DNA from: a virus
Direction: 5' to 3' (one strand)
IMG/VR virus record: IMGVR_UViG_3300031565_000157
Span: 1-37,276 of that record
DNA: 37,276 nucleotides
Position 1 is the stretch's first letter. Every line of letters begins with the position of its first letter. The position numbers and the translations under genes are program-made. The notes under the pieces are model-generated. The model was not told the DNA's origin and did not search any database. It saw only the letters and a program-made list of their open reading frames with translations. Below are positions 31,621-36,695 of this stretch, in pieces.

Positions 31621-31771
31621 AATTTGGCAAAGGGTAGTCGGATTTTATCGCCCATTAAGTGAAGCCAATAAAGGGAAACAATCAGAAATAAAAGATAGAA
31701 AATTATTTGATGTAAACATGAAAAACAAAGAATATGATAGATGGAATAAAAAAAAGCTTGACAAGTTTTAA
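31568..31771 (+). CDS. Stand-alone glycyl-radical domain resembling the NrdD C-terminus
   Basis: 67 aa, ATG 31568 with AAAGAGG five bases upstream. Residues 17-43 read CEIWQRVVGFYRP then LSEANKGKQSEIKDRK. The same pattern ends class III (anaerobic) ribonucleotide reductases: RVxGY with the radical glycine, followed by an N-x-GKQ-E-x-K-x-R run. The rest of NrdD is absent here. It may repair or activate a host NrdD, in the way GrcA/YfiD serves pyruvate formate-lyase, or be a remnant. The C-terminal codons (KKLDKF) contain the duplicated promoter at 31758. Confidence 0.72.
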   Translation: MQEKIIEKKKNLLQIPCEIWQRVVGFYRPLSEANKGKQSEIKDRKLFDVNMKNKEYDRWNKKKLDKF

Positions 31772-31785
31772 GGTTCGTATATATT
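31751..31785 (+). repeat. 35-bp repeat carrying a promoter, copy 1
   Basis: Identical to 33749-33783. In both places it codes the last residues (KLDKF, stop) of the gene before and contains TTGACA (31758-31763), 16 bases, TATATT (31780-31785). It is followed in both copies by a base change and then AGTT. Confidence 0.9.
31758..31785 (+). promoter_or_regulatory. Promoter in front of a cassette-like gene (copy 1)
   Basis: TTGACA, 16-base spacer, TATATT. It reads into the core-like GTTGTGT at 31788 and then the gene at 31812, the same arrangement as at 33756. Confidence 0.78.
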
Positions 31786-31787
31786 TA

Positions 31788-31794
31788 GTTGTGT
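31788..31794 (+). promoter_or_regulatory. Integron core-like site (copy 1)
   Basis: GTTGTGT, one base from the core GTTRRRY. Its position relative to the promoter is close to that of GTTAGAT at 33786 (overlapping AGTT). The inverse partner ACATAAC at 32025 pairs with it except for one wobble position. Confidence 0.5.
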
Positions 31795-31811
31795 GAAAGG
31801 CGGTTTAAAGT

Positions 31812-32012
31812 ATGAAAATTAGAAAAATTAAAACTAAAGAAAGGGCTAATGGTATGAAGTATTGCACCTTTTGCAAGCCTGCCAGAGTTGACGCTGTATA
31901 TAGAGATTTAAACATGAAGTTTGCGTGTGAAGAACATAAGCATTTATTAACAGAGGATAATGATGACGGATATATGTCAGATGGTGATTATCAATCATGG
32001 GGCAGGCTTTAG
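31812..32012 (+). CDS. Cysteine-containing protein in a cassette-like unit
   Basis: 66 aa, MKIRKIKTKERANGMKYCTFCKPARVD ... KFACEEHKHLL; CxxC and a later CxxH form a probable zinc site. It lies between core-like GTTGTGT (31788) and inverse core ACATAAC (32025), as a cassette gene does. GGCGG serves as ribosome site. The inverted repeat GGGCAG/CTGCCC (32000-32005, 32016-32021) spans its stop. Function unknown. Confidence 0.65.
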   Translation: MKIRKIKTKERANGMKYCTFCKPARVDAVYRDLNMKFACEEHKHLLTEDNDDGYMSDGDYQSWGRL

Positions 32013-32024
32013 GAACTGCCCATC

Positions 32025-32042
32025 ACATAACAAAGATTAGAT
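32025..32042 (+). other. Collapsed attC (stem region missing)
   Basis: ACATAAC followed by AAAG, then directly ATTAGATGAAATAGAGG. The first part equals the left end of the attC sites at 34252 and 34826 (TAACAAAGA), the second equals the start of cassettes 1, 2 and 4 (TTAGATGAAAT, AGAGGTT). The imperfect palindrome between them, some 60 nt in the complete sites, is absent. It looks like an attC reduced by deletion. Confidence 0.55.
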
Positions 32043-32058
32043 GAAATAGAGGTTTAAA

Positions 32059-32184
32059 ATGATAACTTGCACAGTATGTAATAGTAAAATAAGTGTATCA
32101 AATCCAGATCATAAATTCAATTTTAATTGCTGTATAGTTTCATATCTTGACAATTTGAGAAGAAAATTCAAGGCGGTAAAATGA
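32059..32184 (+). CDS. 41-aa zinc-ribbon protein
   Basis: MITCTVCNSKISVSNPDHKF then NCCIVSYLDNL; CxxC plus CC. Preceded by a cassette-type head (ATTAGATGAAATAGAGG at 32036) whose AGAGG is its ribosome site. The stop overlaps the next ATG. Function unknown. Confidence 0.65.
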   Translation: MITCTVCNSKISVSNPDHKFNFNCCIVSYLDNLRRKFKAVK

Positions 32185-32942
32185 AAAGACTTTTGATTAT
32201 AGCTGATACACATACCAATCACCAATTAGGATTAACTCCACCAGAATATCAAAATATATTTTACAAGGAAATTCAATCTATTGGATGGAATTTTTATTCT
32301 AAAACTGTTAAAGAACTTAATGCTGATGCTGTTTTATTTAATGGCGATATAATAGATCTTGCTAATTTCCATGATAAAACAGAATTTATAACAACTAATA
32401 CAGAACACGCTCGTCAAATGGCTATAGAAGTAATATATGAAATACCTAATATCAACAATATTGAAAAGATATTTATTCGTGGAACTGGTGTCCATACAAA
32501 ACAGAATGAAGAGCAAGAGGATTTAATTGCTGAAAATTTTGATTGTGTTGCTTATGACTCTAAAAAATTTAAAATTAACGGAACTATTATCCATGCTCGG
32601 CATACTTCGTCAAAAGGTGGAACTGCTTATGGTTCTGTAACACCTTTACAAAGATCTGCAGTGATTCAAATTTTAAATGATATATCAAAAAATCAGGTAA
32701 AAGCGGACTTGTATATACGCAGTCATTGCCACGATTTCAATATAGTGCAACGGTCATTATTTACAGCTATGACAACACCAGCCTTACAATTTGCTGGCTC
32801 AACTTATGGAAGGGGCTTGACTGGTTTCTATGATTTCGGGATCTCATGGATTGATTTTGATGATGAAGGAAATTTCAATATTTATCATAAAATATTAAAA
32901 ACATCAACAGGGCATAAAGAAGAAATTATGGAGATAAGATAA
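32181..32942 (+). CDS. Calcineurin-like metallophosphoesterase
   Basis: 253 aa. LLIIADTHTNH (D9, H11), VLFNGDIIDLANF (GD 55-56), FIRGTGVHTKQ in the place of GNHD/E, IIHARHTSS and YIRSHCHDF complete the two-metal site. The altered GTGVH keeps the histidine but lacks asparagine; members with such changes exist in phages. Possible substrates are nucleic acid ends or nucleotides. It shares ATGA overlaps with both neighbours. Confidence 0.88.
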   Translation: MKRLLIIADTHTNHQLGLTPPEYQNIFYKEIQSIGWNFYSKTVKELNADAVLFNGDIIDLANFHDKTEFITTNTEHARQMAIEVIYEIPNINNIEKIFIRGTGVHTKQNEEQEDLIAENFDCVAYDSKKFKINGTIIHARHTSSKGGTAYGSVTPLQRSAVIQILNDISKNQVKADLYIRSHCHDFNIVQRSLFTAMTTPALQFAGSTYGRGLTGFYDFGISWIDFDDEGNFNIYHKILKTSTGHKEEIMEIR

Positions 32943-33163
32943 TGCTTTCAGGAATAGAAACATATATTTTGTCTGATGAAATGTTAAAAAAAATAAATAG
33001 CTTGACAGATAGCGCAAAAAAGAATATAGTATTTACAAAAGAACAAGATTACATTATCAAAGAATATTATCATAAAAAAAGCAAACAAGAACTTTCTAAA
33101 CTTTTAGGAATCTGTGAAAACACATTAAGAAAAAGATTTAGAGAGCTTGAAACGGAGGTTTAA
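32942..33163 (+). CDS. Small helix-turn-helix protein
   Basis: 73 aa. FTKEQDYIIKEYYHKKSKQELSKLLGICENTLRKRFREL is a helix-turn-helix of the homeodomain/resolvase type: helix, turn LGICENT, recognition helix. It is a candidate regulator for early or late switch. It follows the phosphoesterase with a 1-nt overlap. Confidence 0.75.
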   Translation: MLSGIETYILSDEMLKKINSLTDSAKKNIVFTKEQDYIIKEYYHKKSKQELSKLLGICENTLRKRFRELETEV

Positions 33164-33164
33164 A

Positions 33165-33242
33165 ATGATTTTTTTAATATGTTTAATAGTATTCATTATT
33201 TTGGCGCTTGTTATGTATTTTTTAATGGCATACTTTGACTGA
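33165..33242 (+). CDS. 25-aa single-pass membrane peptide
   Basis: Consensus GGAGG lies six to nine bases before ATG 33165. MIFLICLIVFIILALVMYFLMAYFD is one membrane helix. Its stop overlaps the next ATG. Such peptides may act as holin partners or small inhibitors. Confidence 0.6.
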   Translation: MIFLICLIVFIILALVMYFLMAYFD

Positions 33243-33604
33243 TGTATTTATACAAAGAAATTAAATTGACACCGTTCCCGATTACACTACATACTTATAT
33301 CGGCAAAGATGTTAAAATTTTTGAAGACATACAAAAAGACTTTGATTATAATTTATTATCTGGTTTTAATATGGAAATAACAAAGGGTATATGTTCATAC
33401 GATACAGATCTTAACGGTAATTATATAATATGGGTAATGTGCAAAAAATATTTATTGCATGAAATTGTACATTGCGTTGATGCTTTAATGCAGAATATTG
33501 AAGTTGAAAGCATGGAGTTTCGAGCTTATTATGTTGACTATTTATTTAATTATTTGAAAAACGATAAAATATATAAAAAAAATCATTGTAAACAAGGAGT
33601 TTAA
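33242..33604 (+). CDS. HExxH zincin-like protein
   Basis: 120 aa. YLLHEIVHCVDALMQ holds HEIVH (73-77), the zinc-binding site of metallopeptidases, and VESMEFRAYYVDYL gives a glutamate after a short linker as a possible third ligand. The compact size is that of minimal gluzincin-like phage proteins. Substrate unknown; host regulator cleavage (ImmA-like) or wall peptide are options. Confidence 0.75.
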   Translation: MYLYKEIKLTPFPITLHTYIGKDVKIFEDIQKDFDYNLLSGFNMEITKGICSYDTDLNGNYIIWVMCKKYLLHEIVHCVDALMQNIEVESMEFRAYYVDYLFNYLKNDKIYKKNHCKQGV

Positions 33605-33616
33605 AGTGAAAAATAA

Positions 33617-33769
33617 ATGTTAAAAGAATCTGGAATGGATGAAGTTTATTGCATGTGGTATTGCTGCCCTAAATGCGGTTATGACATGATAATGATATCG
33701 TTTAAATACTGTCCTAATTGCGGTGTTAAATTAAATGTTAAAAAAAATAAAAAGCTTGACAAGTTTTAA
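33617..33769 (+). CDS. 50-aa zinc-ribbon protein
   Basis: MLKESGMDEVYCMWYCCPKC... with CPKCGYD and CPNCGVK, a classic zinc ribbon. It ends KNKKLDKF, whose codons form the repeated promoter. The ribosome site AGGAG (33594) is distant; a five-codon GTG ORF at 33606 lies between, so coupling is possible. Confidence 0.65.
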   Translation: MLKESGMDEVYCMWYCCPKCGYDMIMISFKYCPNCGVKLNVKKNKKLDKF

Positions 33770-33783
33770 GGTTCGTATATATT
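33749..33783 (+). repeat. 35-bp repeat carrying a promoter, copy 2 (TTGACA / TATATT)
   Basis: Identical to 31751-31785. The promoter is TTGACA (33756-33761), 16 bases, TATATT (33778-33783). It reads straight into the cassette array, so it plays the part of an integron Pc promoter although no integrase is present. Confidence 0.9.
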
Positions 33784-33785
33784 CA

Positions 33786-33792
33786 GTTAGAT
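33786..33792 (+). promoter_or_regulatory. attI-like core site at the head of the cassette array
   Basis: GTTAGAT fits the core GTTRRRY exactly and follows the -10 box by two bases. It marks the left end of cassette 1; its complement ATCTAAC is at the start of attC1 (33980). Confidence 0.72.
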
Positions 33793-33808
33793 GAAATGGA
33801 GGCTAGAC

Positions 33809-33985
33809 ATGGTAAAATACAAAAAAGGCGACAGGGTTATTGTAGATAATGACAGGGTTGGAACTATTGTAAAATGTGAACAAGTCTACACGGCGGTCGT
33901 AGAGTTCGACCATGAGTATATAAGTTCTTCGCTTCGCTGTGTTGATAAGATGGAGGTTGAGCAAAACCGCCTCCACTTCATCTAA
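33809..33985 (+). CDS. Cassette 1 protein, SH3-like small barrel
   Basis: 58 aa from ATG 33809 with GGAGG upstream; an earlier in-frame ATG at 33791 overlaps the core site. MVKYKKGDRVIVDNDRVGTIVKCEQ ... AVVEFDHEY reads as a KOW/SH3-like barrel of five strands. The stop TAA lies in the inverse core of attC1. Function unknown; small barrel proteins often bind nucleic acid. Confidence 0.75.
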   Translation: MVKYKKGDRVIVDNDRVGTIVKCEQVYTAVVEFDHEYISSSLRCVDKMEVEQNRLHFI

Positions 33986-34059
33986 CAGCAATTAAACGGT
34001 TTCGCTCCGCTACATGCGAATCCACTTCGTGGACTTCGTTTAATTGCGGAACATTAGAT
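33980..34059 (+). repeat. attC site 1
   Basis: Inverse core ATCTAAC (33980-33986) and core ATTAGAT (34053-34059) frame an arm AGCAATTAAACG that pairs with CGTTTAATTGC, and a tip TCCAC-TTC-GTGGA. Size 80 bp. The core has A instead of the usual G at its first base, which may lower recombination. Confidence 0.82.
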
Positions 34060-34085
34060 GAAATAAAAATTAAAGAGTATTTACA

Positions 34086-34241
34086 ATGAGGACAGAATCC
34101 GAAATAAAAAAAGAAATTGCTGCTATGAAAAGAGATTTAGAGTTTATGGAAAAAAAGCCAATTCATAGTGAAGAGGCACGAGAGAACGCTATGTTTTGTC
34201 AGCGTCAAGTCATTAAAGTATTAGAATGGTGTGTAGAATAA
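34086..34241 (+). CDS. Cassette 2 protein, 51 aa
   Basis: ATG 34086, AAAGAG upstream. MRTESEIKKEIAAMKRDLEF ... EEARENAMFCQRQVIKVLEW is a helical coiled-coil hairpin. No known domain. It ends 10 bp before attC2. Confidence 0.72.
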   Translation: MRTESEIKKEIAAMKRDLEFMEKKPIHSEEARENAMFCQRQVIKVLEWCVE

Positions 34242-34251
34242 TTTTTACTTC

Positions 34252-34334
34252 ATCTAACAAAGAATATCTGGTTCAGCCTGTGGCTTCACCCAAACCGTGA
34301 GTACACGGCTTCAGATATTCTTGGAACGTTGTCG
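34252..34334 (+). repeat. attC site 2
   Basis: Inverse core ATCTAAC (34252-34258); arm AAGAATATCTG pairs with CAGATATTCTT; tip CCGTG-AGTA-CACGG; core GTTGTCG (34328-34334). Size 83 bp. The core departs from GTTRRRY, but its last six bases belong to cassette 3, whose own inverse core is CGACAAC, the exact complement. Confidence 0.85.
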
Positions 34335-34360
34335 GAAATAAGTTTTTAAAGGAGATAAAA

Positions 34361-34633
34361 ATGACAGAAGAAAGATGTAAACAAATTATGGAGCAACTTG
34401 GACAGCCTCATAGTAGGTCTTTAATGCAAGTAATTTTCCAAGTTGCAAACGAGACAGAGCAGGAAGTGAGAAAAAAACTTACATCCGACAACAGCGATTA
34501 TGAGGTTCAGCTAAAGGCTTCACCCAAATTGCCGAGTTTAGAAGATGTTATTGACGAAGTTTCAGACCATGTGCATCGAGAAACAATTAAGGAAACATAC
34601 TATGCAATACAACGACTCGGCAACTTCGCATAG
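34361..34633 (+). CDS. Cassette 3 protein, C-terminal half coded by the attC hairpin
   Basis: 90 aa, ATG 34361 after AAAGGAG. MTEERCKQIMEQLGQPHSRS ... TEQEVRKKLTSD is helical; from about residue 42 the frame passes through inverse core CGACAAC (34486) and on through the arm and loop of attC3, reading ...LPSLEDVIDEVSDHVHRETI..., to stop in the right arm (34631). Both halves look protein-like. Either the attC loop expanded by taking in coding DNA or the gene gained a mobile C-terminus. Confidence 0.72.
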   Translation: MTEERCKQIMEQLGQPHSRSLMQVIFQVANETEQEVRKKLTSDNSDYEVQLKASPKLPSLEDVIDEVSDHVHRETIKETYYAIQRLGNFA

Positions 34634-34648
34634 TAGCAAACGTTAAAT
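34486..34648 (+). repeat. attC site 3, very long, with a coding loop
   Basis: Inverse core CGACAAC (34486-34492), left part GGTTCAGC and GGCTTCACCCAAA as in attC2, then TTGCCGAGT (34529-34537), a 77-nt loop, ACTCGGCAA (34615-34623, perfect complement), CTTCGC as in attC4, and core GTTAAAT (34642-34648). Size 163 bp against 80-83 for the others. The lower arm pairs imperfectly (GCGATTATG with CATAGTAGC). Confidence 0.7.
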
Positions 34649-34664
34649 GAAATAGAGGTTAGAC

Positions 34665-34841
34665 ATGGAACCAGAAGAAAAGTTAGGTTTAAACAAAGCG
34701 TTAGATATTCTAAATAAAATTCAAAGGTTTGATTTATGTTGGCAACAGATGGATGAAACAAAAGACGGGGAGTTTGTTAGATATAGCGACATAAAGAGGT
34801 CTATTATAGAACTCCTCCAAACTTCATCTAACAAAGAATAA
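34665..34841 (+). CDS. Cassette 4 protein, 58 aa
   Basis: ATG 34665 with AGAGG upstream in the same head sequence as cassette 1. MEPEEKLGLNKALDILNKIQ ... WQQMDETKDGEF ... SIIELLQTSSNKE is mainly helical. Its last codons (TCA TCT AAC AAA GAA TAA) lie in attC4. Function unknown. Confidence 0.72.
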   Translation: MEPEEKLGLNKALDILNKIQRFDLCWQQMDETKDGEFVRYSDIKRSIIELLQTSSNKE

Positions 34842-34905
34842 GCGTTTCGCCTTCGGCTCTCCCAAATTGCCGTTGGCAACTTCGCTTATTCTCGGAACGT
34901 TATAC
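34826..34905 (+). repeat. attC site 4
   Basis: Inverse core ATCTAAC (34826-34832); arm AGAATAAGCG pairs with CGCTTATTCT; tip TTGCC-GTT-GGCAA; core GTTATAC (34899-34905). Size 80 bp. It shares CCCAAATTGCCG and GGCAACTTCGC with attC3. Confidence 0.85.
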
Positions 34906-34924
34906 AAAAATGAGAGGTGAATGA

Positions 34925-35119
34925 ATGGAAAAAATAGACGTTAAATCTGTACAAATGAGTTTAGAAGAACACCTCTCAACTATGGTAGAAGGAATTGAAC
35001 CAGATTGGGGCTGTATTGGAGAGTTTGATGAAGAAAGTGGTTTTGAACCTGAGTGGGACGAAATAGAACATAATAGTTGGGAATGTCACTCTTGTAACAA
35101 TGGACCTTGTTATCAATAG
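34925..35119 (+). CDS. Cassette 5 protein, acidic, cysteine at the C-terminus
   Basis: 64 aa, ATG 34925, GAGAGGTG upstream. MEKIDVKSVQMSLEEHLSTM..., very acidic centre (FDEESGFEPEWDEIEHN) and an end CHSCNNGPCYQ. It is the last gene of the array; no complete attC follows. Confidence 0.7.
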   Translation: MEKIDVKSVQMSLEEHLSTMVEGIEPDWGCIGEFDEESGFEPEWDEIEHNSWECHSCNNGPCYQ

Positions 35120-35120
35120 T

Positions 35121-35145
35121 ACATTTGAAATTATACAATAAATGT
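35121..35145 (+). other. Right boundary of the cassette region (possible core remnant)
   Basis: ACATTT...AAATGT forms a weak hairpin with T-rich DNA after it. Inside lies ATTATACAATAAATG (35130), similar to the start of cassette 5 (GTTATACAAAAATG, 34899). It may be the decayed right-hand core of cassette 5, whose inverse core GTATAAC is absent. Confidence 0.35.
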
Positions 35146-35179
35146 CTTTAAATATTTTTAGAAAAACCATAAAAAAGAC

Positions 35180-35208
35180 TTGACAGAATTTTACAGAAAT
35201 GTTATGAT
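35180..35208 (+). promoter_or_regulatory. Promoter of the rightmost small-gene operon
   Basis: TTGACA (35180-35185), 17 bases, TATGAT (35203-35208). It lies right after the cassette region and reads into eight tightly packed small genes and then terminase. Confidence 0.85.
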
Positions 35209-35228
35209 TTGAACAATTGGAGCTATGA

Positions 35229-35543
35229 ATGTATATTTTAATGCTATATGACAATAACGGTTCAGAAAAAGAATTTAAAGAAATGTTTTATTATGATGAT
35301 ATTTCAGATATTTCTGACATGTTAAGTACGCTTGATTATTTAATAAATATATCTTTTATATATGAAAATGAAGTAGTAAACAGCGATATTCTTTTTTTAG
35401 AAAAAGTTGAAAACTTTCAATGTGATGAATATTACAAACAGCCTGCAGGAGTTATTTCAACACGTGACGTATATATGAGAATATACAAAACTGATTTTGT
35501 CAATGCAGATGATAAAGCCGTTTGTGAGAAGATAATAGAATGA
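35229..35543 (+). CDS. 104-aa protein, unknown
   Basis: ATG 35229 with GGAG nearby. MYILMLYDNNGSEKEFKEMF ... ISDISDMLSTLDYLINISFI is a mixed alpha/beta sequence, acidic. First gene of this operon; its end overlaps the next ATG (ATGA). No family recognised. Confidence 0.75.
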   Translation: MYILMLYDNNGSEKEFKEMFYYDDISDISDMLSTLDYLINISFIYENEVVNSDILFLEKVENFQCDEYYKQPAGVISTRDVYMRIYKTDFVNADDKAVCEKIIE

Positions 35544-35680
35544 AAGAACTGACGACAGCCGAAATGCTGAAAGAAGTAATAAATAGAAAGAACAATGAAA
35601 ATAAAGAAACTGATAAAGATTTAAAAGATAAAGAAAAAGAATCTGTAAATATATTAAAAGACATGTTCGGGTTTAAATGA
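35540..35680 (+). CDS. 46-aa charged protein
   Basis: MKELTTAEMLKEVINRKNNE ... LKDMFGFK. Highly charged helix; MFGFK end may be a short binding motif. Coupled by ATGA overlaps on both sides. Confidence 0.62.
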   Translation: MKELTTAEMLKEVINRKNNENKETDKDLKDKEKESVNILKDMFGFK

Positions 35681-35850
35681 AAACAATTAAATGTTTATAT
35701 AATTATTACAAAGCTTGTAGAATGTTTGGATGTTCTATTAAATATTCTTTGTCTTTAATTATATTTAATAAAAACATTATTATAAAAAATAACGAACTGT
35801 CTAATAATTACGTTTCTGATTTAATTAAATTTGGTGTCAGGTTAAAATGA
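35677..35850 (+). CDS. 57-aa basic protein
   Basis: MKTIKCLYNYYKACRMFGCS ... NNYVSDLIKFGVRLK; three cysteines, basic, possibly a small nucleic-acid binder. ATGA overlaps both neighbours. Confidence 0.62.
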   Translation: MKTIKCLYNYYKACRMFGCSIKYSLSLIIFNKNIIIKNNELSNNYVSDLIKFGVRLK

Positions 35851-36062
35851 ATTTTATAAAAAAAACAATATTATCAATACTTTTCATAATAGCAGCTGTT
35901 TTATTTATTCCATGCGGAATAATTTTGTTGCTTATATATGCTATGACATTAGGAAAAACAATGAATGACGTTGCTGGCTTAGCTCATAAGTTGAATGAAA
36001 TAAATAAACTGAATGAACTAAATGAGTTCAAAAATAGAAAAGGAACGGAAACAGTACAATGA
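35847..36062 (+). CDS. Small membrane protein with charged tail
   Basis: 71 aa. Two close hydrophobic segments (TILSILFIIAAVLFIPCGIILLLIYAMTL) followed by a polar coiled tail (LNEINKLNELNEFKNRK). Another holin candidate by size and form; in an operon reading towards terminase. Confidence 0.68.
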   Translation: MNFIKKTILSILFIIAAVLFIPCGIILLLIYAMTLGKTMNDVAGLAHKLNEINKLNELNEFKNRKGTETVQ

Positions 36063-36265
36063 ATTTTAATTTATTAGAAATTGACATAGACTGGATTGAT
36101 GAATGGAAATACATAGCTGCAAGGACTTTGCGATATAATAACAGATCTTTATTTAGTTTAGAAATTGAAATAGATAAAGTTGAAGAAAAAGATAAAATAC
36201 TTCTGGTTTTGTCTGGGTGTTTATTATTTATAAAATGGTGTAGAGTGTTTAGATGGTCAAGATAA
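36059..36265 (+). CDS. 68-aa protein, unknown
   Basis: MNFNLLEIDIDWIDEWKYIA ... LLVLSGCLLFIKWCRVFRWSR. Aromatic-rich, with a short hydrophobic segment near the end and a basic C-terminus. Coupled to neighbours. Confidence 0.6.
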   Translation: MNFNLLEIDIDWIDEWKYIAARTLRYNNRSLFSLEIEIDKVEEKDKILLVLSGCLLFIKWCRVFRWSR

Positions 36266-36387
36266 TTAAAGACGCTATACAGCTATATATATTACATGCT
36301 GATATAGATAGAATGTACTATTGCGGTAAATTGTCTTTTATAGAATGTCTTAAATACGCTATATATGCGAATAGAGAGATAAAATGA
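36253..36387 (+). CDS. 44-aa protein
   Basis: MVKIIKDAIQLYILHADIDR ... YAIYANREIK. One amphipathic helical peptide. It overlaps the previous gene by 13 nt and the next by ATGA. Confidence 0.58.
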   Translation: MVKIIKDAIQLYILHADIDRMYYCGKLSFIECLKYAIYANREIK

Positions 36388-36695
36388 GTACGCTCAAAAT
36401 GCTTTTAAAAAAAGAAAATTTATTTATGAATCAAATTTTAGATATTAACAGCATAACAGAAAAATATAAAGATATTAAAATTGAATTAGATTTTGAAGAA
36501 TATGAAGCAAAATTTTATTATGAATGTGTGGGTGTGCGTAATTGTGGTAAAGTTATAAAAATAATTAAATATATTGAAGTTAAAGATTATATAAATATAG
36601 GTCAATCAGAAAGTAATAATTTGATTTTTAATGGTGGTAAGCACTCGTGTATAATAAACGGCAATATGTTGGAAAGAATAGAGAGATATAAATGA
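36384..36695 (+). CDS. 103-aa protein, unknown
   Basis: ATG 36384. An N-terminal helix (STLKMLLKKENLFMNQIL), then beta-like DIKIELDFEEYEAKFYYECVG and IIKYIEVKDYINIGQSES. An internal ATG (residue 15, 36426) could also start it. Two cysteines in VRNCGK and HSCIING. No family recognised. Confidence 0.68.
   Translation: MSTLKMLLKKENLFMNQILDINSITEKYKDIKIELDFEEYEAKFYYECVGVRNCGKVIKIIKYIEVKDYINIGQSESNNLIFNGGKHSCIINGNMLERIERYK

Larger units (their letters stand above)
33787..34905 (+). mobile_element. Integron-type gene cassette array without integrase
   Basis: Four folded attC-like sites (33980-34059, 34252-34334, 34486-34648, 34826-34905) each follow a short same-strand gene and precede the next. 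Cassettes are about 257-314 bp: 33787-34053, 34054-34328, 34329-34642, 34643-34899, with a fifth gene after. Genes have no promoters of their own and read from the one at 33756. The DNA is visibly less AT-rich than the surroundings. No tyrosine recombinase is coded in the genome. Confidence 0.85.

Noticed and set aside
33786-34905. attC-like hairpins as ordinary transcription terminators
   Set aside because: They lack T runs, have conserved ATCTAAC/GTT ends with spacer asymmetry, and show cassette-specific core complementarity; the downstream genes would have no promoters.
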